A DNA stretch of 64,000 nucleotides from Thermoanaerobaculia bacterium (GTDB lineage Bacteria > Acidobacteriota > Thermoanaerobaculia > Multivoradales > Multivoraceae), in the NCBI GenBank assembly GCA_022826745.1, contig JAJDUI010000037.1, forward strand, positions 186,001 through 250,000, in the 5' to 3' direction. The notes beneath the pieces are model-generated. The model made no database searches. It saw only the letters and a program-made list of their open reading frames with translations, and had not been told where the DNA came from. Position 1 is the stretch's first letter. Every line of letters begins with the position of its first letter. Positions 28,179 through 37,153 of this stretch are shown here, in pieces. Both the position numbers and the translations under genes were made by a program.

Positions 28179-29285
28179 TCACTGGTGCCGGTCGTTCCCG
28201 AGCCGCACCTCGAACACCCGCACAATGGGAACCCGCCAGTCCGGCGTCCGGCTGACGACGTACACGCGCCGCCGGTCGTCCATGGCCAGGACCTCGTGAT
28301 CGAGACCTTCTTCGAGCAGCTCCTTCGTCAGGAGGTCGCTCTGCTGGCAGTAGAGCAACTCGCCGGTCGACGAGAACGTCTGCATCAGGATCGCGTCGCG
28401 GCCCTGCTCGAACCTGACGCGAAGGAAGTGGACGAGGGAACCGGCACGGGTCGAAAACAGGCCCAGGCTGGTGTGGACGGCCCGGAAGTGCTGAACGCCG
28501 CGGTCCGAATAGACCGTCGCGGCGAGGTTCGAGAGGACTCTGCCCGCTGGCCGCAGCTGCTCAAGGGCACTACCGGAGGGTTGGAAGCCGGCCAGAACGC
28601 CGCGAAAGCGCCACGGACCGTTGGCGTCTTCCTGGCCGAACAGATAGAGGCTGCCCTCGTAGAAGGTGGGTGCGTAGGCGATCTCGCTGGGCCCGGTCCT
28701 GGCGAAGGAGCCTGGCGGCCTGAAGGACTCGAAGTGAAGAGTCGGCGTTGGATCGTGGTTGAACCCCAGTTCGGCCGATCCGAACTGGAACTCGGTGACC
28801 AGTGAGGTGCGGCTCGCCTGGTGGAACAGCAGACCTCTCTTGTCCTCGGAGCGCATGCGCCCCCGCTCGCTGTTGTCGTAGAGCAGAAGCAGGGATTCGG
28901 GACCCCACTGCTCGACCTGGCCGATGCCGTGCGCGTCTTCCGGCAGAGTCAGCTCGCCGAGGAACTCTCCGTCAATCGACCAGGTGGAGAGAGCGCCCCG
29001 CGCATCGTCCACGATCGCCAGTTCGCTAGCGCCGACCAGGGACATCGGCCCGATGGTGAGGAACTTGCCGGGATCGCGGCCGCGACCGCCAAAGCGGCGC
29101 AGCGGGCCGCCTGCTTCGTCGAACACCTTGACCGTCATGCTGGCCATGTCGGCGACGTAGACGTGTCGCTCCTGATCGACGACGATCGCAGCCGGGCTTC
29201 CGAGCACGAAGCCGGGCTCGGAGTCGCTGCCGATCCGCGCCCTCTCGAGGAGGAGACTGGCTCCGGCTTCGTTTCCTGCCGTCAT
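28179..29285 (-). CDS. 6-bladed beta-propeller protein
   Basis: FVLGSPAAIVVDQERHVYVADMASMTVKVFDEAGGPLRRFGGRGRDPGKF. Confidence 0.7.
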   Translation of the reverse strand: MTAGNEAGASLLLERARIGSDSEPGFVLGSPAAIVVDQERHVYVADMASMTVKVFDEAGGPLRRFGGRGRDPGKFLTIGPMSLVGASELAIVDDARGALSTWSIDGEFLGELTLPEDAHGIGQVEQWGPESLLLLYDNSERGRMRSEDKRGLLFHQASRTSLVTEFQFGSAELGFNHDPTPTLHFESFRPPGSFARTGPSEIAYAPTFYEGSLYLFGQEDANGPWRFRGVLAGFQPSGSALEQLRPAGRVLSNLAATVYSDRGVQHFRAVHTSLGLFSTRAGSLVHFLRVRFEQGRDAILMQTFSSTGELLYCQQSDLLTKELLEEGLDHEVLAMDDRRRVYVVSRTPDWRVPIVRVFEVRLGNDRHQ

Positions 29286-29926
29286 CGCCGGAGGACCATC
29301 TCGATCAGGGCCTCCTTCGAGGCGAGGGGAATGAAGCCCATCCGGAAGCTCTCCAGGAGCACGCGCACGACGGTTCGTCCCGACGTGGAGTTCAGGATGA
29401 CCATCTGCTCGGGGACACTTCTGTCCTCGTACCTCGTGAGAAGGCTCTCCAATCCTGGAGAAGCCCCGATCAGTGCAGGCAGCTCGAGTTCGTGCGCGAG
29501 CAGGAAACGCTCTACCTGCTCCCGGTCGCGCTCGAGCATCAGAAGGACCGAAGCGATCCGGCCATCCCCCATCTTACGGAACGCCTGATCGAACTCGACC
29601 AGGTCGTTGAACCGCGTCGAGTGGGAGCGTCGGTTCGCCGTGAACGCGGCGAGAAAAGGTGGGATTCCGACCAGCGGCGGGTACGTTCCTACCGGTTCCA
29701 GGCCGAGGATCTCGCTGGTCCTGAGGGGTTCGTCGATCCACTCGTAGGTGATCCCAATGAGATCACCATCGTCCTTCTCGCCGTGGGAAGGAGCCTGTGG
29801 GCGACGTGAGCAGGCCTTTCGGGCGCGCGCCCGCCGCGCCCGCCGCGCCCGGACCGCGATGCCCGTCAGGACGGTCAAGGACAGCAGGCCCAGAACGACC
29901 TGCAGCAGTTGCTCAGGACTCCACAT
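29282..29926 (-). CDS. membrane-anchored protein of unknown function
   Basis: N-terminal TM then Arg-rich stretch; 4-bp overlap with the downstream beta-propeller gene. Confidence 0.55.
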   Translation of the reverse strand: MWSPEQLLQVVLGLLSLTVLTGIAVRARRARRARARKACSRRPQAPSHGEKDDGDLIGITYEWIDEPLRTSEILGLEPVGTYPPLVGIPPFLAAFTANRRSHSTRFNDLVEFDQAFRKMGDGRIASVLLMLERDREQVERFLLAHELELPALIGASPGLESLLTRYEDRSVPEQMVILNSTSGRTVVRVLLESFRMGFIPLASKEALIEMVLRR

Positions 29927-29967
29927 GGATCAAGCCGGCGGCGTCACCGACTGCATGCGGCCTCCGC

Positions 29968-31251
29968 CTACCGGCACTCCGTCGACATGACCTCCGACTC
30001 GATGATCACGCCGCAGATGTGGCTCGTGTACTCGAACGGGTCGCCGTCGAAGAGGGCGAGGTCGGCGTCCTTGCCGACTTCGATCGAGCCGACGCGGTCG
30101 TCGATGCCGAGGATGCGGGCCGGGCTGAGGGTGATCGCTTCGAGCGCACGCTCCATGCCGAGGCCGTTGGCGGCGGCGATGGCGGCTTCCCAGAGCAGGA
30201 CGCGGGTCTTCGGTACGTAGCCCTCGAAACCGGTCTGGATCGCGAACGGGATGCCGGCCTCGGCAAGTGTGGCGGCGGTCTCGTAGGAGCCGTTCTGGAC
30301 GCGGCTCATCGTCGGGTGGAGCAGGACCGGCACGCCGGCCTCGCGGATCTCGTCGAGCAGCAGGTAGGACTCGGCGGCGCTGTCGAGCACGAGATCGAAG
30401 CCGAACTCCTGCTGCAGCCGGAGCGCGGCCGCGATTTCGGGCACGGTGTTGACCGTGATCAGCAGGGAGAGTTCGCCGTTGAGCACCTGGCCGAGGGCTT
30501 CCTTGGAGAGGTCCCTGGGCGGTGGTTGGGGCGCGGGCTTCGCGTCGCCGTCCTCTTCGCCGTCGTCGCTCCCTACGTTCTCGTCGCCGCCGGCTTCCTC
30601 CGCCTTCTGCACCTGCTCCAGGTAGGCCTGGGCGCCGTGCAGGGCGCTTCGGAGCATCGCGATGCCCTTGGCCGACGTCCCCGGCGACTGGAAGTTCGAG
30701 GACACGGCGTTGCCGAGCGTCGAAGCGAGCATCCGCGCGGGCACAACGACGGCCTGTTCGACGTTGCGGCCTCTGGTCTTGGCGATCATCGTCTGGCCGC
30801 TGACGAGGGCGCCCGGCCCGTGGCCTGTGTGCAGGGTGGTGACCCCGTACGAACGCACCCATTCGACCAGGGTTTCGTTCGCGTCGTAGGCGTCGATGGC
30901 CCGCAGGTCGGGCTGGAGCGGCGAGGACCGTTCGAGCTGGTCCTGGTCGCGCACCGGGCCGACGTTGCTGTTCAGGGCGCCGGAGAGGCCGACGACCGAG
31001 CGGGCGTCGACGAGTCCGGGCGTGACGACGGCGGCTTCGAGGACGTCCACACCGTCCGGGATGCTCGCCTCGGCGGCCGGTCCGACCCACTCGATCCTGC
31101 CGTCGGCGCCGGCGATCACCACCGCGTTCTCGATCGGCGGGCCGGAGACGGTGTGGAGGGTGCCGGCCCGGACCGCGACCTGGGCCGCGGCCGTGGTGGC
31201 CGCGAGGGCGGCCAGAACCACGAAGCAGGAGGTGGCGCCCAGGCGCTTCAT
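29968..31251 (-). CDS. amidohydrolase family protein (paralogue 1)
   Basis: signal peptide MKRLGATSCFVVLAALAATTAAAQ; VVTPGLVDARSVVG, GKDADLALFDGDPFEYTSHI. Confidence 0.8.
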   Translation of the reverse strand: MKRLGATSCFVVLAALAATTAAAQVAVRAGTLHTVSGPPIENAVVIAGADGRIEWVGPAAEASIPDGVDVLEAAVVTPGLVDARSVVGLSGALNSNVGPVRDQDQLERSSPLQPDLRAIDAYDANETLVEWVRSYGVTTLHTGHGPGALVSGQTMIAKTRGRNVEQAVVVPARMLASTLGNAVSSNFQSPGTSAKGIAMLRSALHGAQAYLEQVQKAEEAGGDENVGSDDGEEDGDAKPAPQPPPRDLSKEALGQVLNGELSLLITVNTVPEIAAALRLQQEFGFDLVLDSAAESYLLLDEIREAGVPVLLHPTMSRVQNGSYETAATLAEAGIPFAIQTGFEGYVPKTRVLLWEAAIAAANGLGMERALEAITLSPARILGIDDRVGSIEVGKDADLALFDGDPFEYTSHICGVIIESEVMSTECR

Positions 31252-32600
31252 CGTGTCTCTCCCTCGAGCAACTGCTGGATCATGTGGTCTTCGTGGGCGG
31301 TCATGTTGTAGACCTTGTAGCCGCCGACCGCGTACTTGCGGTGGTCCGGGTTGGCCCGGTCGTAGATCATCGTTCCCTCGACCCACGTCTGCTCGACCTT
31401 CGTGTAGGCGCTCAGGGGATCGCCCGAGAGGATGACGAAGTCGGCGTCCTTGCCGGCTTCGAGCGAGCCGATCCGGTCCTCGAGGCCGAGCGCCCGGGCA
31501 GGCGCGAGCGTCAACCCCTCGATCGCCTTGTCGCGCGACATGCCGTAGCGGACCGCGATCGCCGCGCCCCGCATGAGGAGACGCGAATCGGTCACCGAGT
31601 CGTCCGTGTTGAAGCTGACGTCGACGCCGGCGCGCTCGAGGATCGCGCCGATCTCCATGTTCCAGTCGAGCGTTTCCTCCTTGCCGCCCGGCGCGTCGAT
31701 CCAGGTGAGCGACACCGGCACATCGGCGGCGGCGAGTTCCTCGGCGACCTTCCAGGACTCCGTGCCGTGCTGGACGACGACCCGGAACCCGAACTCCTCC
31801 TTGAGCCGCAGGACGGTGGCGATGTCGTTGTGGCGGTGGGTGTGATGCTGGACGATCCTCCTGCCGTCGAGCACCTCGACCAGGGCCTCCATCCGCAGGT
31901 CGCGCTTCGCCGGTGCGCCGCCCTCGTCGTCCCCGTCCTCGCTCTCCTCGGCCTCGGCCATCTTCTCGCGATACTCCACGGCCTCGTGGTAGAGGTTGCG
32001 GACCAGGGCCGCGGACTTCGCGCGGGTGCCGGGGAAGGGCGGCGAGCCGATCGAGTTCGTGCCGTTCGCCATCTTCATGCCGCCGCAGATGCCGGTCCGG
32101 GGATCGTCGCAGTAGAGCCAGTCCTCGATCGTGCGGGCGCCGTCGCGGAGCTTGACGTAGGCGGTCTGCCCGGACATCAGGTGGCCGGAGCCCGACATGA
32201 TGTTGACCGTCGTGATGCCGCCGGAACGGGCGCGCCAGACGCTGTCCGACCTCACGTCGATCGAATCCAGGTTGCGCACTTCCGGGTGGAGCGGCCCGGA
32301 TCGGTCGCCGCCGGATACCGAGCCGACGTGGGAGTGGGCGTCGACGAGGCCGGGCATCAGCACCTTGCCGGTGACATCGTGCTCGACCGCGCCCTGGGGC
32401 GAGCGCGTGTCGGGTCCGCCGACCTCCGTGATCCTGCCGCCCTGGACCACCACGACGCCGCCGTCGATCGGCGGTCCGGCGATCGGCAGCAGGCGGGCGC
32501 CGCGGAAGACGTGGGGGTCGTCCTGTGCCGCGGCCGGCACGGCGGCGAGGAGTGCCGGCAGTGCAACGGCGAACAGGAACGAGGAAGGGTGTTTTCTCAT
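31248..32600 (-). CDS. amidohydrolase family protein (paralogue 2)
   Basis: signal peptide; GKVLMPGLVDAHSHVG, GKDADFVILSGDPLSAYTKVEQTWVEG. Confidence 0.85.
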   Translation of the reverse strand: MRKHPSSFLFAVALPALLAAVPAAAQDDPHVFRGARLLPIAGPPIDGGVVVVQGGRITEVGGPDTRSPQGAVEHDVTGKVLMPGLVDAHSHVGSVSGGDRSGPLHPEVRNLDSIDVRSDSVWRARSGGITTVNIMSGSGHLMSGQTAYVKLRDGARTIEDWLYCDDPRTGICGGMKMANGTNSIGSPPFPGTRAKSAALVRNLYHEAVEYREKMAEAEESEDGDDEGGAPAKRDLRMEALVEVLDGRRIVQHHTHRHNDIATVLRLKEEFGFRVVVQHGTESWKVAEELAAADVPVSLTWIDAPGGKEETLDWNMEIGAILERAGVDVSFNTDDSVTDSRLLMRGAAIAVRYGMSRDKAIEGLTLAPARALGLEDRIGSLEAGKDADFVILSGDPLSAYTKVEQTWVEGTMIYDRANPDHRKYAVGGYKVYNMTAHEDHMIQQLLEGETR

Positions 32601-32609
32601 AAGGGTTCC

Positions 32610-33728
32610 TTAGCGCCGGAACGACGGGTCGAGGTCGATACGGTACACCGCCTCCCGCGGCCGGTCGCCGTTTCGGGAGCCCCAGAGCACGTGGACGGCG
32701 ATCTGGTCGCCGCGCGGGTTCCAGGCCAGGTCGCCGACGTAGGTGTGGCCCAGGCTGTGGTCCGACGTCGGGTCGTTGAAGAAGGTCAGCCGGCGCTTGT
32801 TCGAGCCGTCCGCGTCCATCAGCCAGAGTTCACGGCGGGCGGTCGGCGGCACCGTCTGGTCGAACTCCGTACCACGGATCTCGGCGTTGGACGTGAACGC
32901 CAGGTGGCGGCCCGTCGGCGCCAGGCGGACGTACTCCTCGGCGCCGCCGCGGGAGTGGGTGAGACGTTCGGGTTGGCCGCCATCGAAGCGCAGCCGGTAG
33001 AGGTCGAGCGTGTCGGGCGACTGCTCCGGCTCGAAGTTCGCCGCGACCAGGGCGCCCTGGTCGTCAGGGGTGTAGCCCTGGGGAACGATCAGTGCGTCGA
33101 CCGGCGGGGCGTAGGACCGGATCTTCCGCAAGCGCGGGATGCCGGCGCGGTTGATGCGCAGCTCGGCGCTTCGCAACTGCCAGGCGCCGTAGTGGCCCTT
33201 GCGGGCCTTCGTCCGCTCGCTCCACAGCAGCCGGGCTCCGTCGTACGAGAACTGCGGGTCGAGCGCCGCGGTGCCGTTGTCTCCGAACCGGGTGAGGAGG
33301 GCGAAGTCCGTACCCTTCCTGTCGATCAGGTAGAGCTCGCTGTGCACCGCTCGGTCGGCTGTCAGGAGCTGCAGGGGGTCGGCGACGAACTTGAGCCGCT
33401 TCGGCCGGCTCTGCACCTGCACCACCAACCGGTCCCCGGACGGATGCCACACCGGATTGAAGGCGTTGTCCTTGCGCAGGGCGTACATGTCGCAGGTCAG
33501 GCAGCGTTCCGCGAGCCGGTCGGTCGACGTCACGTAGACGTCGTACCGGCCGTCCTCGCCGGCCTTGTCGTAGGCCAGCCACTCGCCCTGACGGGACCAG
33601 TCGACCCGGGCGCCGCCTTCGATCCAGCGCTCGATGCGGACCACCGGGTTCGACTCCGTGTCGGCTGCCGGCGCCGGCGCCGTCATGCCGGCCAGCAGGA
33701 CGCACGTCCATGTGAGCTTTCGCGGCAC
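32610..33728 (-). CDS. TolB/PD40-type beta-propeller protein
   Basis: GTG start (VPRKLTWTCVLLAGMTAPAPA signal); NPVWHPSGDRLVVQ, DPQFSYDGARLLWSE. Confidence 0.75.
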   Translation of the reverse strand: MPRKLTWTCVLLAGMTAPAPAADTESNPVVRIERWIEGGARVDWSRQGEWLAYDKAGEDGRYDVYVTSTDRLAERCLTCDMYALRKDNAFNPVWHPSGDRLVVQVQSRPKRLKFVADPLQLLTADRAVHSELYLIDRKGTDFALLTRFGDNGTAALDPQFSYDGARLLWSERTKARKGHYGAWQLRSAELRINRAGIPRLRKIRSYAPPVDALIVPQGYTPDDQGALVAANFEPEQSPDTLDLYRLRFDGGQPERLTHSRGGAEEYVRLAPTGRHLAFTSNAEIRGTEFDQTVPPTARRELWLMDADGSNKRRLTFFNDPTSDHSLGHTYVGDLAWNPRGDQIAVHVLWGSRNGDRPREAVYRIDLDPSFRR

Positions 33729-33730
33729 GT

Positions 33731-34876
33731 TCAGTTGGACGCCACTCCGACCAGCCTGCGTTCGGCTCCTTCGCGCGGCGCTTCCGGCGGCGATCCTGCC
33801 GCCGGCTGCGACTCCGGGAGGAATTGCCGATACCAGCGCCGCATCCGAACCACGGGCCCGTCGTCGCGGCAGAGCGTCGGGTGCTCGATGTAGGCCTTGT
33901 TCTCCCAGATCTCGATGTCGTGGCGCCACTGGGCGATCCAGTTCCCGACGACGTACCAGACCAGAAAGCGCGAGAGCGTTCGATCGGCGAACCAGTGGAA
34001 GTCGACCTGTTGCTCGAGCGGCCCGACCGGCAGGTGCGTTTGACACAGGTCGATCTCTCCGGCGTCGGGAATGAAGAACCTGAAGTTCACGATGCTGGCC
34101 GCGCCCGTGAACGTGGCCCGCGCCTTTGTCCGTGTCCGCTCGAGAGGACGGTCGCGGAACTTGAGCACGGCCTCGTCGAGGAAGTCCATCGTCCACGGCC
34201 GGTCCTCGGGGAACTCCACGCCGGGCGTGTGTTCTATCTTGATGCCGGGCACCGGAATCCCGGTCCACGGAACGTTCATCTGCTCATGGATGTACATGAA
34301 GTGGGCGAAGTCGGCGGCATTCTCGACGAACTCGATGATGTGCATCTGTACGCGGCCGGCGTCGTAGTGCCCGCGGAAAACGAACTTCCCCTCGTCAACT
34401 TCCCTGAGCCGGGGGACGGGATACGGCACCTCATCGCCCGCCTGCTGACGGGCGCCGTCGCTGCGGTGATACATGAAGATCTGCCCATGCACGTCCTGTA
34501 CCGGGAAGCTCTCGGCCGCGACGCGGGTCGGCACCGTGTCGCTGTAGGGCACACAGGCCGGCCGTCCATCGCCGGTGAACTGCCAGTTGTGGAAGGGACA
34601 CTCGATGCGGTTCTCGCGGACGCGGCCGTGCCTGAGGTTCGCGCCGAGGTGGGGGCAGAAGGCTTGCATGGCGTGCACGTCGTCGGAGTCTTCGCCGCGC
34701 CATACGACCAGGGCGCGGCCGAGACACTCGAGATACCGGACCTGTCCGCGCCGGAGCGACTTCGAGGTCATCAGCCGGTACCAGCCGTCCGGATACGGAT
34801 GGGGGTAGTCGGCTAGACGCTGATCGTCGGAGGTCGGCGGTTCCCGATGCGTCGAACGGCGGGTCCTGGCGGCCAC
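33731..34876 (-). CDS. Rieske non-haem iron oxygenase, DAF-36/Neverland (cholesterol 7-desaturase)/KshA-like
   Basis: YPDGWYRL, CPHLGANLRHG...ECPFHNWQF Rieske ligands, ENAADFAHFMYIHEQ, C-terminal DIEIWENKAYIEHPTLCRDDGPVVRMRRWYRQF; start uncertain (GTG at 34876 proposed). Confidence 0.8.
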   Translation of the reverse strand: MAARTRRSTHREPPTSDDQRLADYPHPYPDGWYRLMTSKSLRRGQVRYLECLGRALVVWRGEDSDDVHAMQAFCPHLGANLRHGRVRENRIECPFHNWQFTGDGRPACVPYSDTVPTRVAAESFPVQDVHGQIFMYHRSDGARQQAGDEVPYPVPRLREVDEGKFVFRGHYDAGRVQMHIIEFVENAADFAHFMYIHEQMNVPWTGIPVPGIKIEHTPGVEFPEDRPWTMDFLDEAVLKFRDRPLERTRTKARATFTGAASIVNFRFFIPDAGEIDLCQTHLPVGPLEQQVDFHWFADRTLSRFLVWYVVGNWIAQWRHDIEIWENKAYIEHPTLCRDDGPVVRMRRWYRQFLPESQPAAGSPPEAPREGAERRLVGVASN

Positions 34877-34892
34877 GATGGTCTGGGAGTCG

Positions 34893-35990
34893 CTACGAAG
34901 GACTCGACGCGTCGCCGCCCGGCTTGCGCGCGTGGATGAGGAAGCAGGGAGTGAAGATACCGGCCTCGCCGGCCTCGACCAGCGCGTCGGCTGCCACATT
35001 CAGGAGGCGGGCCGCTTCGCCGGTACCGGACGGAGCGATGCGGAGCCGCTCCAGCAGCCCGGTGACGGCGGCTGTGAAGGAGCGGCCGGCGGGAACTCGG
35101 GCAAGCGAGGCCAGGGAGAAGTCCCGTCCCTGCAGCGACCGGTACCACGGCCACTCCGGGTCGCTCTCGAGGGCCTGGTCCCTCACCGAGAGGATCTCGA
35201 AACCGGCTTCCTGCATCGCGTCGACCTGCCTGGAAGTCGTCAGCAGGTTCGGCACGGCGTTCGTCAGTTCAATCCGGTCGCGGATGTCGCGATGGACCGG
35301 GTCCTCTCCATCGAAGTGCTCCGTGAGGCACCACTCGGTCAGGGCGACCTCGCCTCCGGGCCTGAGCAGCCGATGGAACTCCCGGAAGCAGCGGTCCTTG
35401 TGGGGCGCATGACAGATCGCTTCGTACGAGTAGGCCGCGTCGAAGTGGCCGTCTTCGAGAGGCACGTTCATGAAGTTCGCCAGCAGGAAGCCGCATGTTT
35501 CCTGAAGCCCCGCTCTGCGTACGGCGCCTTCGGCTCTCGAGATCTGGTGCGCGTTCAGATTCAGGCCCGTGACGTTCGCGCCAGTCGTCTTCGCGATGTT
35601 GACGAGCGGCCCGCCGACGCCGCAGCCGAGATCGGCGACCTTCATGCCCGGTTTCAGCTCCAGGAGTTCGGCCACTCCGGCCTCCTGGCGGCGCTGCGCG
35701 GCGTGGAGACCTTCACCGGACCGGCGTGGCGCGAAGTGGAAGGACTGGCCCCAGCCGTACTCGTAGAACCGGGTGACGACGTCGTAGAAACGACTCACCA
35801 TCGCGGGTTGCTCGCGCAGGGCCCGATCCCCGTCCTCCTGAGTCGCCACGAACTCCTTGATTTCCAGGAAGTCGTCGAGCGCTTCGCGCAGGCTGCCGCC
35901 GCTGTTCGCCTCGATCGGCGGACGAGCCGGACTCTCTTCGGTCGGTTGAGCGGAACGATACGCAGGTTCTGCCATGGGGGCTCCCTTCAA
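34893..35990 (-). CDS. sterol C-24 methyltransferase (ERG6/SMT)-like SAM methyltransferase
   Basis: FYEYGWGQSFHFAPR, VADLGCGVGGPLVNIAKTTGANVTGLN, YEAICHAPHKDRCFREFHRLLRPGG, IELTNAVPNLLT, PWYRSL, GIFTPCFLIHARKP: collinear with ERG6 motifs end to end. Confidence 0.85.
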   Translation of the reverse strand: MKGAPMAEPAYRSAQPTEESPARPPIEANSGGSLREALDDFLEIKEFVATQEDGDRALREQPAMVSRFYDVVTRFYEYGWGQSFHFAPRRSGEGLHAAQRRQEAGVAELLELKPGMKVADLGCGVGGPLVNIAKTTGANVTGLNLNAHQISRAEGAVRRAGLQETCGFLLANFMNVPLEDGHFDAAYSYEAICHAPHKDRCFREFHRLLRPGGEVALTEWCLTEHFDGEDPVHRDIRDRIELTNAVPNLLTTSRQVDAMQEAGFEILSVRDQALESDPEWPWYRSLQGRDFSLASLARVPAGRSFTAAVTGLLERLRIAPSGTGEAARLLNVAADALVEAGEAGIFTPCFLIHARKPGGDASSPS

Positions 35991-36031
35991 CTCTCTCGTT
36001 GGTTCATGATAGCCGCGTGCCGCCCAAACCC

Positions 36032-37153
36032 ATGCTACGGACCGGCTTCATCGGACCGATTCTCCTTGCCCTCTGGATCGTCGGCTCGGCGCCCTTCCTG
36101 GGCCGCCTGACCCGGTGGGTCCAGGAGGACGTCGACCGTTCGCTCCTCGTCATCGTGCCGACGATCCTGTTCTGGGCCGCCGCGGCGGCGTTCGTGGTCT
36201 GGATCGTCCGCTCCTCGCGGCGGCTCCGGTGGAGCAACTACGCCGCGCTCGGAGCCGGAGCGCTCTGGGCGGTGATCCAGGCGACCGCCCTGGCCCGGGG
36301 CCGTCCGGAAGAGTCCGCACTGGAGCGGATGCACCTCGTTCTCTACGGGCTCGTCGCGTTGCTGCTCTACCGGGCGTTCCTGAAGGGTGGCCGGTCGGCG
36401 ATCGCCGCCGCGTTCTCGGCAGCCGTTCTGACGTCGCTCGTCGGGATCGCTGACGAGTTCGTCCAGTGGCTGGTCTGGGTCCGCGCCGGCGACTTCTACG
36501 ACTGCCTGCTGAACGCCTCGGCCGCCGGCTGCGGCGTCGTCTTCGGTTGGGGCCTGTTCGGGTTCGACACCCGGGCGCCGTCTCTCTCTGAACGGCGGAC
36601 GATGGTCGTCCTGTGGGTCGTCCTCGTCGCGGCCTCGGTCGGTCTCGTCGACCTCACGAATCTCGGCCACCGGATCGTCGACCCGGAACGCGGCAGCTTC
36701 CGCAGCTACTACAGCGCCGAGCGCCTCGAGCGTCTGAACGAGCACCGCCGGGCCCGCTGGACCACGAAACAGCCGCCGGTGGTTTTCCAGCCCTGGCATG
36801 TCGAGGATCACTTTCTCTCTGAAGCAGCCTGGCACGTGCAGGCCCGAAACGAGGCCTTCGACGCCGGAGACTGGCCGACCGCGGCGGCCGAAGAGGCGAT
36901 CCTCAACCGCTACTACCCGGCCGTGGTCGAAGAAGTCCGGAATCCCGAGGGCGACCTGCGCCACGCCTTCCCGCCGGACCGGGTTCAGCGTCTCCAGCAG
37001 GAGGGCGCCGTCCCCGTCCCGACCTATGAAAGCCCTGCCGGCGGCAACAGGATCTGGATCTGGCCCAGGTACCTGCCGTGGCTGCTCGCTGCGGTTTCGA
37101 TTCTCCTGCCCGCCGCGGCAATCACTCGCAGCCTTCGCGGGTCTCTTCGATGA
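36032..37153 (+). CDS. VanZ-like membrane protein
   Basis: multi-TM; AVLTSLVGIADEFVQWLVWVRAGDFYDCLLNASAAGCGVVFGWGLF (VanZ DEFxQ...R.gD..D...N..G). Confidence 0.65.
   Translation: MLRTGFIGPILLALWIVGSAPFLGRLTRWVQEDVDRSLLVIVPTILFWAAAAAFVVWIVRSSRRLRWSNYAALGAGALWAVIQATALARGRPEESALERMHLVLYGLVALLLYRAFLKGGRSAIAAAFSAAVLTSLVGIADEFVQWLVWVRAGDFYDCLLNASAAGCGVVFGWGLFGFDTRAPSLSERRTMVVLWVVLVAASVGLVDLTNLGHRIVDPERGSFRSYYSAERLERLNEHRRARWTTKQPPVVFQPWHVEDHFLSEAAWHVQARNEAFDAGDWPTAAAEEAILNRYYPAVVEEVRNPEGDLRHAFPPDRVQRLQQEGAVPVPTYESPAGGNRIWIWPRYLPWLLAAVSILLPAAAITRSLRGSLR

Noticed and set aside
31284-33893. 869 aa plus-strand ORF
   Set aside because: Antisense to amidohydrolase and TolB-like genes; V/A/D/R-rich with no recognisable motif
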